From NCBI GenBank assembly GCA_030063045.1, contig JAQSEB010000091.1:1550001-1614000 (forward strand): 64,000 bases of DNA. The letters run 5' to 3'. Positions 46,001 to 58,000 of this stretch are shown here, one piece after another. The position numbers were made by a program, and so were the translations under genes. The DNA comes from Pratylenchus scribneri (lineage: Eukaryota; Nematoda; Chromadorea; Rhabditida; Pratylenchidae). The first letter of the stretch is position 1. Every line of letters starts with the position of its first letter. The notes under the pieces are model-generated. The model saw nothing but the letters and a program-made list of their open reading frames with translations. It was not told the DNA's origin and did no database searches.

Positions 46001-49000
46001 ACATGCGGAATTATTCTTAGAAACAGGCGGAATTATTCTTAAAAACATGCGGAATTATTCTTAAAAACAGGCGGAATTATTCTTAGAAACAGGCGGAATT
46101 ATTCTTAGAAACAGGCGGAATTATTCTTAGAAACAGGCGGAATTATTCTTAGAAACAGGCGGAATTATTCTTAGAAACAGGCGGAATTATTCTTAGAAAC
46201 AGGCGGAATTATTCTTAGAAACAGGCGGAATTATTCTTAGAAACAGGCGGAATTATTCTTAGAAACAGGCGGAATTATTCTTAGAAACAGGCGGAATTAA
46301 AATAGGCGAAATTATTCTTAAAAACATGCGGAATTATTCTTAAAAACAGGCGGAATTATTCTTAGAAACAGGCGGAATTAAAATAGGCGAAATTATTCTT
46401 AAAAACATGCGGAATTATTCTTAAAAACAGGCGGAATTATTCTTAAAAACATGCGGAATTATTCTTAAAAACAGGCGAAATTATTCTTAAAAACATGCGG
46501 AATTATTCTTAAAAATAGGCGGAATTATTCTTAACCAGGCGGATTTATTATTTGTAGAAAGTATTAATTATTTTTTTCAACAGTTTAGGCATTTTTTTGA
46601 AATAATTTAGTTAAAAGAAAAAGCCGTTTATTTTATAAATTGCTTTAAATTTTAAAAAAATAGTTTAATAATTCTCTTCAATGACATATTTTCTTCTTAT
46701 TAAATTAAATTGTTTATTGAACTATGGCCAAAATAGCCCATTTTAACCAAATCTCCTTTACCTGATCCGGATAGTCATCTTCCTCCTCCGAACTGGAACT
46801 AGTCGTTGTTGATTGTCGCTCCCGGGCCATGCCATCTTCCCTCTCGCCTCCGCCAATAATTTCTTCCTCTTCTTCTGAATCCTCTTCTGTTGGAGTTTTT
46901 TCGCCGGTCACCATGATTGTTGGAGGTGGGAATTGTGATTGTTGTGGCATTTTTTGATGGCCTTGTTGGGTGCCATTGACAGCGGCGGCTAGGCTAAGGA
47001 TTTGGCTGTAAAACTGGGTGACCATGGGTCCTCCATTTCGATCTGCGGGAAATTTTTAATTGTTATCTAATGAATGATTGGTTAAGGGAATAGCCGAATA
47101 GTTTCGCAGGGGAATACTGTATCAAAAAAAGAAAACGAAAGGGAAAGAAAGAAAGAATTTTTACAAGAGAATGCCCGAGGGACCATCAAAGGGAAATAAT
47201 AATGCAATATCCAATGCATCCACCATAAGAAGAAGAAAGGAATGAAAAATGAAATTTTCAAAGGAATATGATAGTTTTTTTTTGTTTCCGAAAATCACTC
47301 TTTCTTAAATAAATTCAAATTTTTTCTAAAGTTTGAAAATTTTGACGGCCAAAAGCCTAACGTTTACGGCTATTCTATGGATAAACATAAATTCGATCAA
47401 ATATTAGAAAATTTTTCTTTAGATTGAAAAAAAGCATTTTATAAGAATATAATTGAAAACTTAACGAATCTAATAGTAAGGGTTTTTTAATTTTGCCACC
47501 ATCGAAATAAAATATCCTTCCAGCCAATTTCCCCCAATCATCACCCACCTCGTAGCTGTTACTGTGCTGCTCTTCCAGCATTCGGCTACCAATTCTTTGT
47601 TGGGCTGGTGGCATTTGGCCACCACTTTCCTCCGCCTTTTGCTGCTCTTCAAAATGTTGGCTGTAAATGTGTCGGGCGATGGTGGCCACAGATTCTTCAT
47701 TGCCTCCTTCTCCCAGTTGTCCAATTCCTTGTCTTTGGCCCATTTCGGCACGGCCAGTGGTCGCAGCCAAAATTTCCTGCGCACTTTTGCCGGCGCCCAT
47801 TTCCCAGCAGCCTCGCACTGTTTCAGCACTAATTTCCGGCAATTCCTCCTCATCGGCTCTCATTTGGACAACGCCTTGGCCAATTTCCGGACTTTTCGTC
47901 CCAGCAGCCGCTGATGCTTCTTCGGTGAACACCGTCGTCCACAGTTTGCGTTGGTGGACGGCCGAGGTTACTGGCACATTGTCCCAATGCTCGGGTGGTG
48001 CCTTTAAAAGAAAGGCATTATATTTTGATTTTTATAGGAATTTAAAATGAAATTTAAAATGAAATTACAAAAATGATGAGAAAATTATTAAAATAAAATA
48101 AAAAAAATATATCGAAAAATATTGTTATTAATTAATTGGTTTTTTTGTAAGTGCTAGCAACAATCAAATAATAGATTTCAAGTGGTAGACCCTAATAAAT
48201 TTTATGTTAGATTAAAATTTGGCCAATAGGCTAAAGCTGGATCTGCCTAAATTTAGATTACTTTCCAATTTATCCATTGTGGCATCTATATTATTTATTT
48301 TTAATTATGTATGTGTGCGAGATTCATAGTTGTTCGAGATAAGAAAAAAAAATGAGATTTGCCATTTAGGGAGTGAGATCTGAGATGGCCTTAATTCTGA
48401 AAGCAGTGCCTAGAAGCTTACCGTGAATTCCGGGCGAGGCGGTTGCATCCACTGCTCCTCATCCTCTTCCATCTTTTCGCCCAAATTAGTGGAAGGCGGC
48501 AATGTAGGTTGGCCATATTTGGACAAATTCTATAAAAAATGTTTTAATTTAACGCCAAGACAAAGTAAAATTACTTTAAATTTATTTTATTCCCACTAAA
48601 ATACTTGCCTCCAAAAAGGATGGTGACTCTTCCACGATGGCACCTGTGCCAAGAAGGCCATCCTCTTCCTCTTCCGCTTCAATCATTTCAGTCACCTCCT
48701 TGGCCATATCCATCATTTGGGCCAATGGGACTTGGCCAGTGGATGTTGACTGCCTCCTTGGTGCCTGATCGCTCAATTGCTCATGGCTAACAGCTAAAAT
48801 TTGGGTTTTAATATTTAGAAGGTGAATAATAAAAAGGCCGCGAAAAAAAGTAGGGTCATTCTTTTGGCCATAATTCAATAAAGAATCAACTAATTCGGGA
48901 GGGCAATATGCCATTTGAAAGTAAGCCTTTATATTTCTTTAAATTACTCTAAAAAATAGTTGTTTATAATCTTTGAAAATTTAAAACAATTTGTAAAATG

Positions 49001-52000
49001 AGCGCTTTTCCTAAAAAAATTTTAGTTAATTACATTTAAATTTAAAGATTAATAAGTTTTTTTAGAAAAGGATTTTAATAAAATTTAAAAATGCTAAATC
49101 ATAGATTTGGGTTTTCAAATGGAATATGGCCTTCTCGAATTGGTTGCTTCTTTGTGTTGAATGGCCAAAAGAACTGCCAAATTATCTCAATTGGAATGGA
49201 ATAAGATGCTTTTATAATTTTTATCATAAGAAGTTACATGTGTTAATTTTTAAAATGACCCTAAAATCTGAAATACAATTATTGGCTGCAGCCTAATCAA
49301 ATAAATTTAAGAGGAGTGGTCATAAAAAAACAGAAAAATATATTCATAAATACTTTTATATTTAAATAAATTTAGAAGCGAAAAATTGATTTCCACCATA
49401 ACAAAATTTTAATTCATTTTCCACCCCGAAAAAAAACATGGCCACCATCGACGGCTTTATTTATGTCCCAAGGGGAAAATGAGGTTGTGGAGAGGGATTA
49501 ATCTTTGCTGGCGAATTGACTGGCAAAATTGAAGGAAGGAAAAATGGCCAAGGAAAAGGAAGGCTTTTTGCTGGCAAAAATGAATTTGCCTTTTTCATCG
49601 CATCCTCAATCCTCGTCATTTGGAAAGCCCAAAATATGAGGAATTTCCCACGCATTTTTAGTCCTTTTTAAGCTGCAAAAATGGCACAAAATGCCCGGTT
49701 TTTTTATTGGCAAAAAAATATTTTCTATTATTTTTTCTTCTTCATTTAAAGTAACAAAAGAGTCGAAGGTATTTTATCCTAAATCATTTTTTAAAAATGG
49801 ATTTTTTGGTAACATTTTTAAGACAGCTCACAGTCAAAAGTTAACAATAGGACCAGCATTTCCTTATGGATGGTAAAAAAATATTTGAATGCTCATGGAT
49901 ATATTTAATTAGAGTAGAAATAGACAAAACACATTTTGGGCTTTTTATTTCAAGGAAAATAAAATAAAATGTGATTAGAATTTGATTCATTTGACCGGAT
50001 CAAATATTAATCTTTTTAAATCGGATATTTCTTTATTTTTTTTTTAAATTGTAACCCAAAGAAATGACTAAAAGCAAAAACTTACAAATTGGGCCAGATT
50101 CGACCACTCGATTGTGTTCTACCATTGCCTGATCTCTACCAATTCCCTGCCTTTCCCGTTCAATTTGTTCGTGTGCCTCGGCAGCTCGCATTACTTCCCG
50201 AATTTGGCGTTGTTCCGCCTCGGAAAGACCACTCAAATCTGGCTCATCCGGCTTTGGCCTGATCGGAACAGAAGTGGCCGATTTCCTTGGAATTAAATAA
50301 TTTATAAAGGATAAAAATTCGATAATTGCCAAAATAATGAATTAAATTAACTAGTTTTATTCAGAAATTAAATTTAATTTAAGGTACCCATATATGTAGG
50401 GTTGGCATTAATTAAAAAAATTATAATAAATAAATTGTGAATGAAATTAATTAATTTTAAAGTGTCATCATTCAAAATAACAATGAATGGAAATTTGGTA
50501 AAAAATATAAAAAAATCCATTCCATTTGAATGTCACTCCCTCTGAATTCATTCCTTTAATGGTACCGTATTGGCTTTCCCTAGGTCAATTTTTTGGCAAG
50601 ACCTCAAGGTTCATCATCCTAATATTCACTTATTTCCTTATCCAAATATATTCCTCCAATTCCCCAAATTAGCCTTTACGAACTTTGGGGATTCGGCCAC
50701 GCCTATCGCCTTCGAAGGTGGGGCCACCATCGTTTGAGGTGCCGAAATCAAGCCAGCCTCGGCCAATTCCGTGTCCAGCTGGGCACATTGCATCACTAAC
50801 ATTATTTTCATTTGTTCCTCCTCTGAGAGTTGATCAAAGCCGGGTGGCAATGAAATATCCGCCAGGGATGAGGATTTTGGCCTTGGCTCCTGGGATTGTT
50901 GGGATGGTGAAGGACCGGTAAAACCCAGAGAAGAATGGGGACGAGACGGAGTCAATGTGGAAACGGATAACGACGAGGAAGGTGTTACCGATTCTGTTAA
51001 TGCCTGGAAAGAAAATTATTAATAAGCCATTGTAAACTTATTAAATCATCTCGTAAACATTCGATTTTTAAATATTTGTTTTTTCTTGGTTTACTGAAAA
51101 TCAAGAACATTTTCCTTTGAGTAGTAAGCATAAACATGGCTTCCATAAGAGAAAATGTCAAGGCTTACACGGCATTCAAATATCTTTTTAATTGCCTAAT
51201 TTATTCTATATCTCTATTTAATTTGTTAAAATAAATTTGGCTACTTAATTTTAATTAATTTATGTTCTTTCTTTAAGTAATCAAAAAGTTAACTTTAATT
51301 TTTAATTGTAAAAATGAATCAGACATATACATATTATTCAATCAATCAAGTTTAGAAACCATGTAAAGTTTAAATTTATCAAATTAGGTTACATTTATTT
51401 CTAAATATCCATCCTTCTTCTTCAACATAATGATATGAATCTGTTTATTGTTAAGTATCATAAATTACCATATTAAAACATAAATATTTTGAATTTTTTT
51501 ATTCCCTTTTCAATACAACTCTTTCTTATTAGTAAAATTTTTTTGTTAGATTTCCCTTCCTTTTTTATTCCACCTGATTGGCCTTTTCCACAGCGTTGAC
51601 CGCCTTTTGGCCCAATTGTTCGCCGGCTTGTTTGGCTCCTTTCAACGTGTTGCTAGCCAATTTACCAAATTTACTGCCAAACATTCCACCAAAACCGCCA
51701 ACCCCCGCCGAGGATGATGATTTGGAAGGACCAAACATTTTTGTTGTTGTTTTTGGGGTAATTGGGGGTTGCGGGCGAGGAGGCGGCTGATTTTGTGGTG
51801 CAACACTCGAAATGGAAGATTCTGTTGGATTTTCTTCTTCTAAAGGCTTCAAATTGGTAGCCTCTTGGGAAATGGCCGCCACCGTCGAATGGGCTCGACC
51901 GCGCATTTCTGTCGGCCTAGAGAGGCCAAATATGGAGGCATTTTCGCTGATTTTGGATTCACTGAAATTAATAAAAAAAAAAATAAAAATGTTAAAAATA

Positions 52001-55000
52001 ATAAATTGAATGATAAATTATATATAATTGGGAAGAAGCCGATTGTACAATTACATTAATTTTAGCCTAAATAGCTCAACAAGGAAGCAACCGAATTTGG
52101 AAGGAGTTATGCCATTTGAAAGCCCTAAATCTCCTCTAAAAAGTGACATATCTACTTTTAGAAATAAATGATTTTAAACTATTTTACAGTCCTATAAGAA
52201 TGTAAAAACCAGCATTTTTTGAGGGAAAGCGGCTTATATTACAAATTATTTTAAATAAAAGAATATAATATAAAGTTAATTTTAAATAATTTTTTCCTAT
52301 GTTATAGCGCCTTCGAAAATTGGTTGTTTGCTCGTGGAGTTATGGTAAAAAGTACAGAGCCCAGGTATTGAATCGTCTCTCAACTAAATGAAAGTTCCTA
52401 AATTTGGTCCAATTAGAGTGGAAGGAATTCCTCCTTTATTTAACCCTCCATAATGAAAAATCCTCCTTTTATTTAACCTTCCATAATGAAAAATGAGTTT
52501 GGCATTGGGGAGGATGGCGGCATTGGCCCACCAAAAAGGGTTTGTTTGGACTTTGTAGACCTCTCTATCGGTAAATAAATAGTAAATATAAATACCCTGT
52601 GCTTTTGCCTATCCATTTTATACATATTGACTTATTGGACAAAAAAAGAGGAATTTGTTTTGCAAAATAGAGAATTTGCCTTTCTAGATTCTGGCTTTTT
52701 TAGAAAATAATATTATAATTATAATATTAATATTGTGAGAACTCTAAATAAAATACAATTTTCAAATAGAAAATCTGCCAAATCTAAACAAATTAATTTT
52801 CATTTGGAAAAAAGCCAATTTTTAAATTAGAAAATGTTAACATTTAGGCTAATTGATATCCTTTCGATTCGGTATTTTCTGCTATAAAAGTGTTCAATTG
52901 TTTATTAATTATTTAAAATTCAAAAGAGCTTCATTCAAATAATTATGGCATAAAATATCTGAGATTCTTCTGAATTATCCTTTTATATGAATTGGCTTTA
53001 ATCCTCAATCCCAATGAAATAAATTGGCCTAAAGTCCTAAAATTTAACTTCCCTAGCTTATTGAATATTTAATATATTGGAGAATTTTTTCCATAATTTA
53101 TTTTCACATGTCCTTCAAAGAATTAAAATATTTTAATTAGGTAATAACACTTCTAAATTGGAAATTTTGCCTAAACTTTAATTTCATTGGATCGGAATTT
53201 TCTCTGCTCTTTAAAAATGGCATACAGAATATTTAATAAAAAGTTATTCCAGGGATATAAACCTAAATATTAAGGTTCTCTACAAATTGACTTTGACCTC
53301 CTTCTTAATGGTAACAAATTTGCCTAATAAAATGCCAAAAATAACTTGCCTTGCCCGTCTCTTCTGTCCCTCTTTGTCCAGGTACTTTGCAGAAAATTCC
53401 TCTTCTCTCCTTCCTTGAGCCTCTGGCAATTCCACCAAATCTGTCCCCAAATCCTCTGGCCAATTTCCTTCACCAATTAGTCGGGAAGAAGCCTCGACTT
53501 CGTAGTATCTTTGTTGCCAATTTTGTGTTTCCCCTCCAGAACTGTTCGCCGGCAAATGCGATGCAAATTCAACGAATTCTTCCGGCTGTCTATTTACGGC
53601 ACTTTGGTGGTGAGATGGCGGCAATGGTGACTGGACGGAGGCAGCAGCTTCCAAGGCAGTGGATTGGGCCAAGCCCGAGGAAAAACGATGGGCCAAGGGC
53701 GAAGTGAAGGAGGCCGGAGGGACGATGGATGGGCATGTTGTGCTTGTGCCGTCGAATGCCACCACCTCCCTCTCTTCCTCCTCCTGGGTTATGCCAAACT
53801 GGGCATTCTCCTCTTTTGGCCATATTTCTTCCCTTCCTGCATATTTGCTCGCCTCCTCCCCTTCCTCCGCTTCAATCCTCCATGCCGGCGGCCACTCTGC
53901 CGCCGATGGCACGGCAGCATTTTGTGGCCATTGCGCCATCATCGTTCCCCTTTCTTTGTCGGCCCTTTCACTGGGCCAATCGATGCTCTCTTGGCCATTG
54001 CTTTTAGCCTCGGGCAACGTCCTTTCCCTTTTAGCCTCTGGCGCGTTTTTTCCCGCCTCATCCCCATTGTCCATTGTTTTGTCGATGGCAAAGTCGTTTG
54101 CAATGGTTTTTGTTGCCGTCACCTTTTCCAAGGGGTTCTGCCCCTTCCTTTGTTGTTCGCCTTTGGCATCTTCTCCTTCTGCCTTCCCCAAATCTGTCCA
54201 TTTGCCATCTTCTTTTCCTATTGAATGCAAAGAATTGCTGTCATCAACGGCAATACCAAGGGAGCCTTTTTCCTTGTCCAAAAAATTCTCGGCGTAAATT
54301 GGCCGTGAAATTTGGCGTCCATCCATCTTCTCGCCTTCGCCCAAATTCGTCGTTGTGGCCATCGTTGTTGAGGAGGAGACTGGTTGGCATGGAGGAGTTT
54401 GGAATACTGAAAAAAAATGTTGTGTGTGCGTGTGGTATATTAATTTTAAATGTTGTTTTTTCTTGGGCGATATTTATTAGTGGGATTTTTTATTTTTTAC
54501 TAATTTTTATTTCCCTTTTGAAATTCTGAGTGGAAGAGAGAATAAGTAGATTTGATGAAAATTGCAAAAAGTTATTAAAAAAATGAGGCAAAATAGTGCA
54601 GAATTAAATTACTAGGTAATTTATTCTTAAAAACGGACGGATTTATTCATAGAAACAGGCGGAATTATTCTTAGAAACAGGCGGAATTATTCTTAGAAAC
54701 AGGCGGAATTATTCTTAAAAACAGGCGGAATTATTCTTAAAACAGGCGGAATTATTCTTAAAAACAGGCGGAATTATTCTTAAAAACAGGCGGAATTATT
54801 CTTAAAACAGGCGGAATTATTCTTAAAAACAGGCGGAATTATTCTTAAAAACAGGCGGAATTATTCATAGAAACAGGCGGAATTATTCTTAGAAACAGGC
54901 GGAATTATTCTTAGAAACAGGCGGAATTATTCTTAAAAACAGGCGGAATTATTCTTAAAACAGGCGGAATTATTCTTAAAAACAGGCGGAATTATTCTTA

Positions 55001-58000
55001 AAAACAGGCGGAATTATTCTTAAAACAGGCGGAATTATTCTTAAAAACAGGCGGAATTATTCTTAAAAACAGGCGGAATTATTCTTAAAAACAGGCGGAA
55101 TTATTCTTAAAAAAAGGCGGAATTATTCTTAAAAACAGGCGGAATTATTCTTAGAAACAGGCGGAATTATTCTTAAAAACAGGCGGAATTATTCTTAAAA
55201 ACAGGCGGAATTATTCTTAGAAACAGGCGGAATTATTCTTAGAAACAGGCGGAATTATTCTTAAAAACAGGCGGAATTATTCTTAAAACAGGCGGAATTA
55301 TTCTTAAAAACAGGCGGAATTATTCTTAAAACAGGCGGAATTATTCTTAAAAACAGGCGGAATTATTCTTAAAAACAGGCGGAATTATTCTTAAAACAGG
55401 CGGAATTATTCTTAAAAACAGGCGGAATTATTCTTAAAACAGGCGGAATTATTCTTAAAAACAGGCGGAATTATTCTTAAAACAGGCGGAATTATTCTTA
55501 AAAACAGGCGGAATTATTCTTAAAAACAGGCGGAATTATTCTTAAAAACAGGCGGAATTATTCTTAAAAACAGGCGGAATTATTCTTAAAAACAGGCGGA
55601 ATTATTCTTAAAAACAGGCGGAATTATTCTTAAAACAGGCGGAATTATTCTTAAAAACAGGCGGAATTATTCTTAAAAACAGGCGGAATTATTCTTAAAA
55701 ACAGGCGGAATTATTCTTAAAAACAGGCGGAATTATTCTTAAAAACAGGCGGAATTATTCTTAAAAACAGGCGGAATTATTCTTAAAAACAGGCGGAATT
55801 ATTCTTAAAAACAGGCGGAATTATTCTTAAAAACAGGCGGAATTATTCTTAAAAACAGGCGGAATTATTCTTAAAAACAGGCGGAATTATTCTTAAAAAC
55901 AGGCGGAATTATTCTTAAAAACAGGCGGAATTATTCTTAAAAGCAGGCGGAATTATTCTTAAAAACAGGCGGAATTATTCTTAAGAGATATTGGCCAATG
56001 TTCTGTATCCATTCTTTTCCCAGAAATTCCTCTATATTCCCCTATTATCCCTCACCTTGATTTCCATCTCCTTCACCCTCCATCATCAATGCTCGATTCA
56101 TACTCTCCAATTGTTGTTTGAACCAGCTGATTTCGTCCACAACACGTCGAGCACTTTCATCGACTTCCTCCTCTTTTCCTTCTTCCCCAATCATTGCGTT
56201 GGATTCGGTAAGCATTTCGGCCTCCGACTGTTCGGCCAAAGTGCTCAACGAGGAATGTGCCGAGCCGGCGGAAGAGGAGGAAAAGAATTGTTGGCTGCCG
56301 GCTTGTTCACTTCTATTGGGATAAATTTGAATAAAATTTATGGTAGACAGAGAAGAAATTCAGATCTAATCCTAAATCTAAAAGTCAAAAATATTGGAAA
56401 ATAAGATTTTTTTGAATTGCAAGCATTGAATTCATCCAACGTTTTGCGTCACATTTTTTGCCTCCTTAAATTTTATCCAAGGAGGAAGTGAAAATTGGAA
56501 GTAGACTAATTGACCTCTACCATTAAGACATAAAATTTTAAGCTTAAAATTCTGACAGTGGAATGAGTGGGGATGGGGATCTATGATCTAGCAAAGGGCT
56601 AATGCCAGGTTAAATTAAAATACAATTTTTTGGTTTTCTATTTTTTCTCCTTATTCTTTTGGTGGCATTGCTTTCCATCAAATCACTTGAAATTCTTGAA
56701 TGTTAATTTCCTAGACTCAAATTTTTGCTGTTTTTAATATATTTTTGGCACTAAAATGCTCCCAAATATGGATATTAAGGCAGATGTGCCATTTGTGAGG
56801 AAAAGAAAGGAATTGGATGGCATGAAAATGAAAAATGTGTGTTGCTAATCCAATTCCCGCATAAAAGGGATGGAATTCCATTGGCACAATATTGGCATAA
56901 TTTATTTTTTGTTGGGTGTGTTTTTCCCAGTTGCCACTTAAAGCAGCCTCAATTTTTATCTTATTTTTATGTTTTTAAGTCAATTTTTCCAAAAAAATAT
57001 ATTTTAGAATGAGCAAGGAATATTGATGCGTTTTCCCAGTGTGCCACTTAAAGCAGCCTCAATTTTTATGTTATTATGTTTTTAAGCCAATTTTTCCAAA
57101 AAAAAATATATTTAGAAAATGAGTAAAGGAATATTCCATTTATAAGGTTAGCCGAAAAAGGGCAGCTGGGGGGATTGGTTAAAAATTGTTTTTGGTTGTT
57201 ACATTTCCCAAGAGAATATTTACTTATGTTTCAAAGGGGGCAATCAATCATTTCATATTCACGCACAATGTCTACATGTGTATTTTCAGTTTTCTTTTCA
57301 CGCATTTCAATCCATTCATTTCAATACTTATTTTAGGTCATTCATTTGACAATTCTCATCACATGAGAAATCGAAAAATCAATTAGGTATATGCCATTGA
57401 AAAGCCCAAAGTTTCCTCTGCTATTAACTTAATATTAGAAAACTCAATTTAAAAAATGTCAAATGTTTTTTTCAAAATATTAGAAAAATATAATTTAAAG
57501 GATATTTAGGATTTTCCAATGGTATTTCAATAAATTGATTGCTTCCTTATTGATCTCTATGATAAAAATAATAGCCCAGATGATGGAATGTCGAGGCGAA
57601 AATGTGAATCGCCCTATTTCGAACACTTTTAATACCGTAAAACTTCTATTTGTAACCCACCCTTCGAAAAATTCATGTCAAAAATAACCAATGTAGAGGT
57701 GGAATTAGGTCGAAATAAGCATTTTTTATTTAAAAAAATTCAGAAAAGTTGTCTCTCAGAGGTCTCTGAAAATTAGTAACCCATGGGTTACTAATAGAAG
57801 TTTTACGGTATACTATTTTCATGAAATTATTGCTAATCCAGAGTTCAACTCACCGTAAACTGGTCAGAGAGGATTCATTCCCGATGGATTCGCCAAGTCC
57901 ACTGCTTGTACTGCTCGTAGTCGAAGCTTCGCTGCTGCCGCTGCTTTTTTCGGGTTGTTCTTCTTCAATATTTTCAGCTCCATCTTGGCCAATTCCTCCT

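Larger units (their letters stand above)
56313..57853. other. cla-1 intron between exons 57854 and 56312
   Basis: 1.5 kb. Contains a tandem duplication (56922-57137), a MITE relic (57380-57580) and a TACCGTAAAA foldback (57632-57814). No exon found. Confidence 0.6.

Noticed and set aside
53659..54297. Long plus-strand open frames opposite the CLA-1 exon 53350-54406
   Set aside because: The minus frame is phase-linked to its neighbours on both sides; the plus frames are shadows of an acidic exon.
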